NCBI GenBank assembly: GCA_050950645.1
Contig: JBMNHZ010000001.1
Coordinates: forward strand, 248,001-312,000
Source of the DNA: BRH-c25 sp012519325
Lineage (GTDB): Bacteria > Bacillota > Clostridia > Lutisporales > Lutisporaceae
Reading direction: 5' to 3'
DNA: 64,000 nt
The notes under the pieces: generated by a model
What the model saw: only the letters and a program-made list of their open reading frames with translations
Told to the model about the DNA's origin: nothing
Databases searched by the model: none
Translations under genes and position numbers: made by a program
Shown: positions 35,245 through 43,852 of the stretch, one piece after another
How positions within the stretch are numbered: position 1 is the stretch's first letter
Layout of the letters: each line of letters starts with the position of its first letter

Positions 35245-35352
35245 TTGCAGCACTCCTCAACAAAGCAGTTTTTGAAGCATCCTATTCGATATGTATCTAA
35301 TATATAATACTATCAATTATCTAGCAAACATGCAATCTCAAGTTTAAATCGG

Positions 35353-36069
35353 TCAGGGGAGTATCTCCCGTTCCTCTTCATTCAGCTCCCTGTATTCTCC
35401 TGGTTCAAGAGCCTCATCCAGCTTCAGTTCTCCCATGGAAATGCGCTTCAAATATACAACTTCCTTGCCCACTGCTTGAAACATTCTCTTGACTTGATGA
35501 AACTTACCTTCATATATAGTAACCTCCACAAGTGAAATGCTGCCTCTCTCCAAAACCTCAAGCTCCGATGACATAGTTTTGTATCCATCCTCCAGAATAA
35601 TCCCTCTGCCGAAGGCCTCCACATCCCTCTCGCTTACTCTCCCTGCAATCTTTGCCATGTATGTCTTCGGAACATGCTTTTTGGGAGACAGCAGTCTGTG
35701 CGACAGCTGTCCGTCATTTGTAAGCAGAAGAAGGCCTTCGGTATCTTTATCAAGCCTTCCCACGGGAAAAGGGCTGAATGTCTTGAATTCATCCGACAGC
35801 AAATCAATAACCGTCCTGTCAAACCTGTCTTCTGTGGAGGATATTACCCCCTTCGGCTTATTCATCATTATATATATAAAGTCCCTATAGAATACCCTTT
35901 TGCCCCCTACCTTTATTTCCTGAGAATCAACCGCTGCCTTCTGCCCCGAATCCTTGACAATGATCCCGTCTATCTCGACCAGCCCGCTGGAAATCAGCTT
36001 TTTTACTTCTTTTCGTGTACCATATCCCATATTGGATAGTATCCTGTCAATTCTCTGAATCGTACTCAT
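35353..36069 (-). CDS. RsuA/RluB-family pseudouridine synthase
   Basis: A 238-residue enzyme with an N-terminal S4 domain (RIDRILSNMGYGTRKEVKKLI), MMNKPKGVISS, the catalytic PVGRLDKDTEGLLLLTNDG and C-terminal YEGKFHQVKRMFQAVG. It makes pseudouridine in ribosomal RNA; size and sequence fit the RsuA group acting on small-subunit rRNA, but RluB cannot be excluded. ATG 36069 is behind AGGAGAAGCGGTG. Monocistronic. Confidence 0.92.
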   Translation of the reverse strand: MSTIQRIDRILSNMGYGTRKEVKKLISSGLVEIDGIIVKDSGQKAAVDSQEIKVGGKRVFYRDFIYIMMNKPKGVISSTEDRFDRTVIDLLSDEFKTFSPFPVGRLDKDTEGLLLLTNDGQLSHRLLSPKKHVPKTYMAKIAGRVSERDVEAFGRGIILEDGYKTMSSELEVLERGSISLVEVTIYEGKFHQVKRMFQAVGKEVVYLKRISMGELKLDEALEPGEYRELNEEEREILP

Positions 36070-36096
36070 CACCGCTTCTCCTTAATCCAATTCTTC

Positions 36097-36211
36097 AGAG
36101 GCCAGATGCCGGATGCCAGAGTTCTGGGTATTCCTTCAAGGCTCTACCCTAACTCTCGCGACTAGCGACTCGTGTCTCGTGACTGAAGAAAATTGCTGCG
36201 CAATTTTCTTT
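36097..36211. repeat. Short micro-repeats and a hairpin
   Basis: Between 36097 and 36185 short units recur (CCAGATGC, CGGATGCC; GCGACTAGCGACTCG, CTCGTGTCTCGTGAC). At 36188-36211 GAAAATTGC pairs with GCAATTTTC. No gene is seen in 36070-36363; the last 60 bases are A/T-rich and hold the leader of the large + strand operon. Confidence 0.4.
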
Positions 36212-36363
36212 GTTTGCGCTTTATTATAACACAATATATTGAAGTTTGAAAAATTAAAATAATTAGAATATAATATATTATAAAACAAATTCCACGTCAA
36301 TCACCTCCAGGTAAATAAATAACTGCCATCCTACGTATTCTATTCTATATAAGGAGACCAACT

Positions 36364-39300
36364 ATGAATAATGAAAGTATAATCGGGCTTTACAGCAATA
36401 TATGCAATAATCTTCTCCGCTTGGATTTGCCCAATGGTTCAAAGAATACTGTAAAAACATATATAGAAGATGCCGGCTTTCTTAACAGCGTTAATAGACT
36501 GGCAGGCAGCAGCAACTACAGCTGTAGTTCAGTGCTGCTGCTGTGCCAAAGTCTTATGAACGAGCTTGCGGAGGATAATATTCCACAAGACTGGCTGGGA
36601 TATGTATACCAGTATGCCCTGAGCAAGTCCTTCCCCCATGCCGTTGAAACAGAACTAAAAAAGGGCCTGGAACGCTCATGCATCATATATTTACAGATTC
36701 TTAGGGAGGTTTCCGAATTCCAAAAAAACGATATCGACAACACCTGGCAGAGCAAATATCCTTTAAGGTTCCTATCTCCTGAAGAAGAAAACCAACTGGA
36801 AAATCCCATAGAGTATAAGAAATTTCTTAAAGCCTTCGACGAATTGTATGTATACGAGATGATGAAACTAAACCAGGAGGTCTTAGGCTTTAATACTCTT
36901 GATCATATCTGCGGAGTGCATTACCTGGCATTATATATAGGAAGGGAACTGAAAAAAGCAGGAATCCCAATTGACCTTGGCAGGGTTTCAGGGGCTGCGG
37001 CAGGCCATGACATCGGAAAATATGGATGCAAATCCACTGAATCCAAGAGAGTCCCTTATCTTCATTATTATTATACCGATTTATGGTTCAGGAGCCACGA
37101 TATTACCTATATCGGCCATATAGCCACAAATCATTCCACCTGGGATCTGGAGCTTGAAAATCTTCCCATTGAATCTCTGGTTCTAATATATTCGGATTTC
37201 AGAGTAAAGCATAATGCAACGGGAAACACAAGAGAAATGCATATTTATCCCCTGCAGGATTCCTTCAGGATTATTCTTGATAAGCTGGACAACCTGGATA
37301 AATTAAAGGAAAGGAAATACAGACGCGTATATTCCAAGCTTGCGGACTTTGAAGATTATATGATCGACCTTGGCATAGATGTTGATATAAATAAAATATG
37401 CAATGGAATAAAAAAGGAACCGGGGATGAAAGACCGCCATTATTCCCTTATGAGCGGAAATCAGATAATCAAGAACATCAAGTACCTGGCAATCAACCAC
37501 AACATAAATCTTATGTATCAGCTTAGAGATGAGGCTTCCCTTAACCGCATACTGGAATCTGCCAGAAGTGAAGCCAACTGGAAAAAGCTTCGGGAATATA
37601 TAAGAATTTTTGAAGAGTACTCCACCTACCTCACACAGAAACAAAAGCTTATCACCATTAAATTTCTCTATGAACAACTGGTACATTCCGAGGATGATAT
37701 CAGAAGGCAAAGTGCGGAGCTTATAGGGCTTTTAATCGCTACTTTTGACGAAAAATATCGCAAGGATGTACCGGAAAATGCCATACTTGATATTCCTGCA
37801 ATGACCAGCTGCGAGCTGCTGGACAGATACATGCATATGCTGGTAAGCCCTGACCATAAGATTGTACCTCTCCATAAGAGTTACCTGGGATACAGCATCA
37901 GCATCATTTTGTCTTCGCTGTTTTCACACTGCAGCAAGAGCCAGACAGACTGCTTCAAAGCAATTGCCGCCAAGTACTATAAGGAAGGCGCCCGCAGGAC
38001 AAACGAAGTAAAGCTGTATCTGCTTGAAGCTATAAAGCATATGCCTTTCTCCCAGGGCCATGAAACAGATTGGATAATTTTCGACTATATAAAAAGACGG
38101 CTGCGGGAAAAAAACAATGCCATAAGGCTTTCCGCACTGGACGTAGTATTTAATATTTTGTCCCGTTCTGAGAGCAATAACTGCTCATTGGAAGAGAATG
38201 CCGCACTGAACAGTTTAGTACTCTTTACCAAAACAATAATATCAGATACCCGCAGAAGGTCAGGCATTGTTTCCGAAAACTATCTGAAATATAAGATTGT
38301 ATATCTGCTGGGTATGGAACCGGCAATTCTGAATAAATTTCGCGAATACTGCCGCAAGGATCTTCACAAGCTTCCCGAAATATCACTAAGCAACCTAAAA
38401 ACTGCAACTGAGTGGGTAATAAAAAGAATCCAGCTGGATCTGCTTCTGGACAACTCTTTGAAAAACCCAAAATCCAGCGCACTTTATTCTGCTATGCATT
38501 TTTGCAACCTTATGAAGGTTAGTGCCTCCGAGAATGTACGCAACCGTGCCGGAGAAGCTTTGGTACAAATAGTTCCCCACTTGTCTCCGGAGCAGAGGAA
38601 TGACATTGCCGTGGAAATGCTTCGTGCACTCGAAATTGAAGGATACCAGTTTGCAGAATACATTCCGAACTATCTGGGAAAAATCATTCTATCACTGGAA
38701 CCTATAGAACTTGATGAGGTTCTGAACGATTTCAAAGAAAAAATTAAAATCTCCACCCCCCACCTGGATTCGCTTATGTTGAAAACCATAGCCATAGCCA
38801 TTGCAAATTATCCATCATATATTGAAACATTCAATGAAAAAAAAGAAGTGTTTGAAAACAGGCTGATAAAGATGCTGAGCATCATCACCAACGGACTTGC
38901 TCATTATGACGTTGATATAAAGCAGTCTGCCTTCAGTGTTTTGGGAAAGGAGATATTCGGCTCAACAACCCTCATGCTGGAAGAAAAAAATCGGATCTTT
39001 ACCCGTATTGCCAAGAAACTGCTTACACTGCTGGAGAACGACATCAATGAAGGCCTGCTCTTTCTTACAAATTCTGCAGGCCTAATCAATATTTACAGAT
39101 TTATATCTGATTATACTTTCTTTTACAAAGACATTGAAATAGCTGTTCCCGAAAAGGTTGCATTTTTCCCGGGGGCTTTTGATCCCTTTTCCCTTGGCCA
39201 TAAAGAGATTGCGAGGGCGATCCGTGATATGGGCTTTGAGGTCTATCTTTCCGTGGATGAGTTTTCCTGGTCGAAGAAGACCCTGCCGAACCTTATCAGG

Positions 39301-41280
39301 AAAAACATAATAAATATGTCTATAGCCGAAGAATTCAACATATACATATATCCGGAGAATTATCCCACAAATATAGCAAATCCGCTGGACCTTGAAGTGC
39401 TGAGGAATAATTTCCCCGATTCTGAGGTTTATATAGTTGTGGGAAGCGATGTATTGATAAATGCATCCGCATACAAAAAAGAAATAAGCAAAAATTCCGT
39501 ACAAAACTTTTCACATATAATATTTGAAAGAAAGGGCTCATATAATCATTATGAAAAAGATGCAAGCACACTTTCGGAAGCGGTTGAAAAAATAGGCGGA
39601 AAAATAATCCGATTGTCTCTTCCTCCTCAATATGAGGATATAAGTTCTACCCAAATTAGAAGCAATGTTGATGAAAACAGAGATATATCAATGCTGGTAG
39701 ACCCTCTGGCCCAGAGATTCATCTATGAAAACGGCTTTTATCAGAGTGAACCCCAGTATAAGTCCATTATACAGACAGAATCCATAGAAATTGAAGTAGT
39801 GGAAAGAGCGAGCAGAGGGCTTTTCAAGGAGCTGTCTTCAGCTATGTGTATCGATAGTGAAGCTCTTGCAGACAGGTTCGGAAATTTTCTTGAGAAGATG
39901 TCTTCCCGACTGCTTCTTATAAGGGACGCGGATCACAAGAAGCAGATTCTTGGATTTTCTGCTTTCCACAGGATGAGCTCAAGCCTTCTTTATCAGGAAT
40001 TCGGAAACAGTTCGGTGACAGAGTATATCAGAGAAAACTCAACAGGAAAAATAGTAAGCATTGACGGTATATTCGCAATCAGCAACTCTGTTTTTGAAAG
40101 TATGAAACAGATTCTTCTGGCGGAAACACTTGCTTACTGCATATCCCGGGATTATGACTATGCAGTATTTCACAGTACATTGAACTCCATATCCCCTGAT
40201 ACGCTTGAAACCCTAAAACTTATGGGATTCAGAGACCTGCCCTGTCCAGGATGCGAGGACAAAGTACTTGCAGTAAATATAAGCACTCCCTGCACCCTGA
40301 ATCTGGATATTGAGACCACAATCAAGGAACCATACGTAAGCAGCAGTTCTCTTAAGGATGTAGTCTCAAGAACCAGAAAGAGACTTCAAAGCACTCTTGC
40401 GGAAGTGTACTCGGGGAATCTGATACTGCCCTTTGACAGGTCAGTCATGTACAGTACCCTGGTCAAAAAAATATGCGAGGTGAATGAAGTTCCCTCAAAG
40501 CCTTTGAAACCAAAGCACCTGGGCCCTGCAATGTGTGTACCTTACGGCAATATGCTGAGCAGAAGCATAATTCCGAATACGGTAACAAAGGCACTTCATA
40601 CAGAAAGGCTCTATGGTCCTGATGCGAAGAACTATAAAGTCGGAAGCTTTCCGTATTATCTTGACCTGGAAACCCAGATTAAGATGCTTAAATCCTTCGT
40701 CAGGCCTATTATTCTTGTTGATGACACCCTGCATCACGGCTTCAGACTTAAAACTCTTGACCCCTTACTGAAAAAAGAGAACCTTGAGGTAAGGAAGATA
40801 ATTGTCGGCATACTTTCGGGAAAAGGTAAGGAACTTATGGAAATCCAGGGAAATGATACGGATTGTGCATACTTTATTCCACGGCTGAGGGAATGGTATA
40901 ACGAAAACAACTTCTATCCTTTTATTGGCGGAGATGCTTTGTGGAGGGGCATATACCCGAAAAGGAACCTGCTTCCTTCAATAAACCTGATACTCCCCTA
41001 TACATCACCCTCTTTTCTTAACGAAACAACGAAAAAATCAATATATATGCTTTCCCATACAGCGATAGAAAATTCGATAGATATACTGTCGATTCTTGAG
41101 GATGAATTTCAGGCCATCAATGAAAGAAGCCTGACCCTGTCATCCATGGGGCAGGTGTTTATAACACCCAGATGTCCGGATCACGGTAAGAACATGGACT
41201 ATGATCTTAGTCTGAATCCATCCTTTTACCTGAAAAACGATCTGGAGCTGTTGGAAAGGCTGGAACGAATCATATGCTGA
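36364..41280 (+). CDS. Giant HD / helical-repeat / NadD-like / GNAT-like / PRTase-like protein
   Basis: ATG 36364 behind AAGGAGACCAACT opens a 1638-residue, apparently cytosolic protein. An HD hydrolase domain (about 165-340) has the metal ligands H181, HD 215-216 and D278 (YSDFR). Residues about 380-905 are a helical-repeat solenoid. A NadD-like nucleotidyltransferase domain (about 930-1125) has GAFDPFSLGH (937-946), VGSDVL (1026) and ISSTQIRS (1093). A GNAT-like part (about 1140-1295) is less certain. A phosphoribosyltransferase-like domain (about 1385-1490) carries ILVDDTLHHG (1450-1459), the PRPP loop pattern. It leads an operon with a dehydrogenase-like and a flavoprotein gene. I know of no characterised member; a role in nucleotide or NAD-type cofactor metabolism is inference. 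Confidence 0.75.
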   Translation: MNNESIIGLYSNICNNLLRLDLPNGSKNTVKTYIEDAGFLNSVNRLAGSSNYSCSSVLLLCQSLMNELAEDNIPQDWLGYVYQYALSKSFPHAVETELKKGLERSCIIYLQILREVSEFQKNDIDNTWQSKYPLRFLSPEEENQLENPIEYKKFLKAFDELYVYEMMKLNQEVLGFNTLDHICGVHYLALYIGRELKKAGIPIDLGRVSGAAAGHDIGKYGCKSTESKRVPYLHYYYTDLWFRSHDITYIGHIATNHSTWDLELENLPIESLVLIYSDFRVKHNATGNTREMHIYPLQDSFRIILDKLDNLDKLKERKYRRVYSKLADFEDYMIDLGIDVDINKICNGIKKEPGMKDRHYSLMSGNQIIKNIKYLAINHNINLMYQLRDEASLNRILESARSEANWKKLREYIRIFEEYSTYLTQKQKLITIKFLYEQLVHSEDDIRRQSAELIGLLIATFDEKYRKDVPENAILDIPAMTSCELLDRYMHMLVSPDHKIVPLHKSYLGYSISIILSSLFSHCSKSQTDCFKAIAAKYYKEGARRTNEVKLYLLEAIKHMPFSQGHETDWIIFDYIKRRLREKNNAIRLSALDVVFNILSRSESNNCSLEENAALNSLVLFTKTIISDTRRRSGIVSENYLKYKIVYLLGMEPAILNKFREYCRKDLHKLPEISLSNLKTATEWVIKRIQLDLLLDNSLKNPKSSALYSAMHFCNLMKVSASENVRNRAGEALVQIVPHLSPEQRNDIAVEMLRALEIEGYQFAEYIPNYLGKIILSLEPIELDEVLNDFKEKIKISTPHLDSLMLKTIAIAIANYPSYIETFNEKKEVFENRLIKMLSIITNGLAHYDVDIKQSAFSVLGKEIFGSTTLMLEEKNRIFTRIAKKLLTLLENDINEGLLFLTNSAGLINIYRFISDYTFFYKDIEIAVPEKVAFFPGAFDPFSLGHKEIARAIRDMGFEVYLSVDEFSWSKKTLPNLIRKNIINMSIAEEFNIYIYPENYPTNIANPLDLEVLRNNFPDSEVYIVVGSDVLINASAYKKEISKNSVQNFSHIIFERKGSYNHYEKDASTLSEAVEKIGGKIIRLSLPPQYEDISSTQIRSNVDENRDISMLVDPLAQRFIYENGFYQSEPQYKSIIQTESIEIEVVERASRGLFKELSSAMCIDSEALADRFGNFLEKMSSRLLLIRDADHKKQILGFSAFHRMSSSLLYQEFGNSSVTEYIRENSTGKIVSIDGIFAISNSVFESMKQILLAETLAYCISRDYDYAVFHSTLNSISPDTLETLKLMGFRDLPCPGCEDKVLAVNISTPCTLNLDIETTIKEPYVSSSSLKDVVSRTRKRLQSTLAEVYSGNLILPFDRSVMYSTLVKKICEVNEVPSKPLKPKHLGPAMCVPYGNMLSRSIIPNTVTKALHTERLYGPDAKNYKVGSFPYYLDLETQIKMLKSFVRPIILVDDTLHHGFRLKTLDPLLKKENLEVRKIIVGILSGKGKELMEIQGNDTDCAYFIPRLREWYNENNFYPFIGGDALWRGIYPKRNLLPSINLILPYTSPSFLNETTKKSIYMLSHTAIENSIDILSILEDEFQAINERSLTLSSMGQVFITPRCPDHGKNMDYDLSLNPSFYLKNDLELLERLERIIC

Positions 41281-41301
41281 AACAATATCGGGGGTAATAT
41301 T

Positions 41302-42546
41302 ATGTTCTATTATAAATTATTCAACAAAACCCTGGTATCCCTGGAAAAACACCTGCAACTGGAGGAAATCTCAGAGTCAGAAGCAGCCTCTGATACCGGG
41401 CGGATATTTGTACTGTCCAGCAGCCCTCCGGAAAAATCAAGAAGGAGCTTCTGCGCTTCCCATCCCGACCTTGTTTTAAACCGAAAAGAAGGCCTCGATA
41501 TGCTGCTTCTCCCCGGCTCAGAAAACAACAGCCTGCCGGATTGGATAGTTCAAGCTGCTAATAATTGTAATATTACCAAGGTCAATATTGAATACCCGAA
41601 TTGGCAGGATGTGCTGCTAAGTGAGGCTCCTGAAAAATGGCGGATAAATGTTGCCGGACTTGGGGATGTAGGAGGAACTCTTGTCTCAGGTCTGAGGCTT
41701 CTTGGGGGCGGCTCCATATCACATATCGGAATATTTGACATAGATTCAAACAAAGTCAGGAGATGGGAATATGAAGCCAACCAGATTATGGACCCCAGCG
41801 GCAGCCTTTCCCATCCCGATGTTATGGTCATATCGGAAAAACAGCTTTTTGACTGTGATATGTTCGTATTCTGCGTCACCGCAGGTGTACCTCCTTTATG
41901 TGAAAACCCCGGAGACGTAAGAATTGCACAATATGAAGGTAATTCAAGAATAATTAAGGGATATGCACAAGAAGCCCGAAAATGCGGTTATAAAGGCATA
42001 TTTGCAATAGTATCAGACCCCGTGGATATGTTATGCAAGGCGGCCTTCGACTTCAGCAATACCGATAGCTGCGGCAACCTTGACTTCAATGGTCTGGCAT
42101 CTGAGCAAATAAGAGGCTACGGGCTTGGGGTAATGCATACAAGAGCAGCTTACTATGCAAGTCTGGATATGGAAACCGCCCACTATATAAGGGAAGGCAG
42201 GGTTTTCGGCCCTCACGGCGAAGGCCTTATAATAGCAGACAGTATTGAAAACTACAATGACCGGCTTTCCCGTTTTCTTACCGAAAAAACAAAAACAGCG
42301 AATCTGGATATCCGGAAGCTTGGTTTCAAGCCTTATATCGCTCCTGCTCTCTCATCAGGCTGCTTGTCAATACTTGCAACCATAAGAGGACAGTGGCATT
42401 ACAGCGCAACTTTCCTGGGGGGAGTATACTTTGGCGCAAGGAACAGGCTTCTTGCCTCAGGGATTGAGCTTGAGAGACTTCCCATACCGGAGGAGCTTTT
42501 TGAAAGATTAAAAAGCGCATATGAAAGTCTGAGGAAAATCCCATGA
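41302..42546 (+). CDS. Lactate/malate dehydrogenase-like protein with N-terminal extension
   Basis: A 414-residue protein, 21 bp behind the giant gene, ATG with GGGGGTAATATT. Residues 1-110 are an unrecognised domain. From 114 it follows the LDH/MDH fold: VAGLGDVGG (118-125, NAD loop), acidic IFDID (144-148), VSDPVDMLC, RGYGLGVMHTRAAYY corresponding to the usual G-G-x-LD-x-R segment, and GPHGEG (303-308) where LDH/MDH have the catalytic His in GxHGxS. Normal LDH/MDH are about 310-320 residues. The substrate is probably not plain malate or lactate. Gene order suggests joint work with its neighbours. Confidence 0.75.
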   Translation: MFYYKLFNKTLVSLEKHLQLEEISESEAASDTGRIFVLSSSPPEKSRRSFCASHPDLVLNRKEGLDMLLLPGSENNSLPDWIVQAANNCNITKVNIEYPNWQDVLLSEAPEKWRINVAGLGDVGGTLVSGLRLLGGGSISHIGIFDIDSNKVRRWEYEANQIMDPSGSLSHPDVMVISEKQLFDCDMFVFCVTAGVPPLCENPGDVRIAQYEGNSRIIKGYAQEARKCGYKGIFAIVSDPVDMLCKAAFDFSNTDSCGNLDFNGLASEQIRGYGLGVMHTRAAYYASLDMETAHYIREGRVFGPHGEGLIIADSIENYNDRLSRFLTEKTKTANLDIRKLGFKPYIAPALSSGCLSILATIRGQWHYSATFLGGVYFGARNRLLASGIELERLPIPEELFERLKSAYESLRKIP

Positions 42547-43598
42547 ATGATTATTATGTAATACTTCCCGGAAAATTTTCCCCACAGCTTAATAAAATGC
42601 TGGAAGCCGTATTGATAGGGAAAAGTGCTTTATACATAACGGATAAACGCAGTCTGCCTGATCTGAGGGGGTCAAAAATAATAGTATGTGCGGAAATAAG
42701 CCCTGCAGGATTATGCATACCCTTGTATGAAATACTGGAAGAACTCCAAATCAGAGGCTGCGACTCTCTGAAGGACTCCTCGGCAGTATTGCTGCTGCAC
42801 AGCTCAAATGAATTATATACGAAGAGCACTGCTTCCTTTATAGTTTTTCTTATGAATCAATTAGGCTGCCGTTTTCCCGGACATCCTGTCGTAGAAGCCA
42901 CAGGCAGCCTGTCAAACTTTTCTACATGGAGAAGTATAAAAAAATCTTCTCTTGAAGATATTTGTCTGGAGTTATGCACGGTTCTGGGAGAGAGATTCGC
43001 CGTATATAATCCGGTGCCTGTTAAGATGCCTAAAATACTTGCACTTCATTCCAGCGAAAAAAAGACCTCAAACACACTTGCGCTGTGGAATATGGTAAAA
43101 AGCAGCCTGGAGGGGTGCAGTACCCGTGAACTGCATGTGGAAAACGGCACAATACTTGATTGTAAAGGATGCTCCTACAAGACCTGCAAGCATTTTAGCA
43201 TGAACAACAGCTGCTTCTATGGAGGAATAATGGTGAAAGAAATTCTGCCCGCCATAGAAGAGACGGATGCAGTAATATGGCTGTGCCCCAATTACAATGA
43301 TGCAGTATCCGCAAACCTTTCCGCCGTAATCAACCGCATGACGGCGCTGTATCGAAAAACACCTTTCTATAATAAAACGCTTTTTTCAATAATAGTATCA
43401 GGTAATTCAGGAGGTGACTCGGTGGCAAAACAGCTGCTGGGAGCACTTTGCATAAACAAAGGCTTCAATCTGCCTCCATACTATTCACTTACGGCTACTG
43501 CCAACGATCCGGGAGCTGTGGGCAGGATTCCAGGAATTGAAGCATCGGCAAAGATATATGCAAAAAATATGCTAAGGGAAACCAAAAAACCTAAATGA
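42543..43598 (+). CDS. NADPH-dependent FMN reductase / iron-sulfur flavoprotein-like
   Basis: ATG 42543 overlaps the dehydrogenase stop as ATGA, so translation is coupled. The second half (about 160-350) is a flavodoxin-like FMN reductase domain (ILALHSSEKKTSNTLALW, AVIWLCPNYNDAVSANL). It carries four Cys at 207, 210, 215 and 224 (C-x2-C-x4-C-x8-C), near where Isf-type flavoproteins bind a [4Fe-4S] cluster; the spacing differs from the classical one. The first 160 residues look like a decayed second flavodoxin-type domain. A reductase partner for the two upstream proteins is a reasonable inference. Confidence 0.7.
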   Translation: MNDYYVILPGKFSPQLNKMLEAVLIGKSALYITDKRSLPDLRGSKIIVCAEISPAGLCIPLYEILEELQIRGCDSLKDSSAVLLLHSSNELYTKSTASFIVFLMNQLGCRFPGHPVVEATGSLSNFSTWRSIKKSSLEDICLELCTVLGERFAVYNPVPVKMPKILALHSSEKKTSNTLALWNMVKSSLEGCSTRELHVENGTILDCKGCSYKTCKHFSMNNSCFYGGIMVKEILPAIEETDAVIWLCPNYNDAVSANLSAVINRMTALYRKTPFYNKTLFSIIVSGNSGGDSVAKQLLGALCINKGFNLPPYYSLTATANDPGAVGRIPGIEASAKIYAKNMLRETKKPK

Positions 43599-43770
43599 AA
43601 ATTTCTTAACTTCACAATGATATCTATAAAATGCTAAAATTCATGTATTGTTAAAAATTTAGCAGGACTTTTGATTTTTATGCAGAATTATTATATTATA
43701 TATTTGGATGGGTTATTATGCCACAAAATCCATATAAATTAAACGTTCTCTGTTGATACCTCAATATGTT

Positions 43771-43812
43771 AAACAATATTGTTTGATAATCAGCAGTTAT
43801 GTTCAACATAAT
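43771..43812 (+). promoter_or_regulatory. gdhA promoter with two perfect palindromes
   Basis: AAACAATATTGTTT (43771-43784) and TTATGTTCAACATAA (43797-43811) are perfect palindromes. A possible sigma-A promoter, TTGATA (43783-43788), 18 bases, CATAAT (43807-43812), overlaps both. They look like operators for an unidentified repressor or activator. The rest of 43599-43852 is A/T-rich without a clear terminator for the upstream operon. Confidence 0.5.
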
Positions 43813-43852
43813 TTGCTAATTATATTATAATACTATAGGAGGTTTTTAAAAA

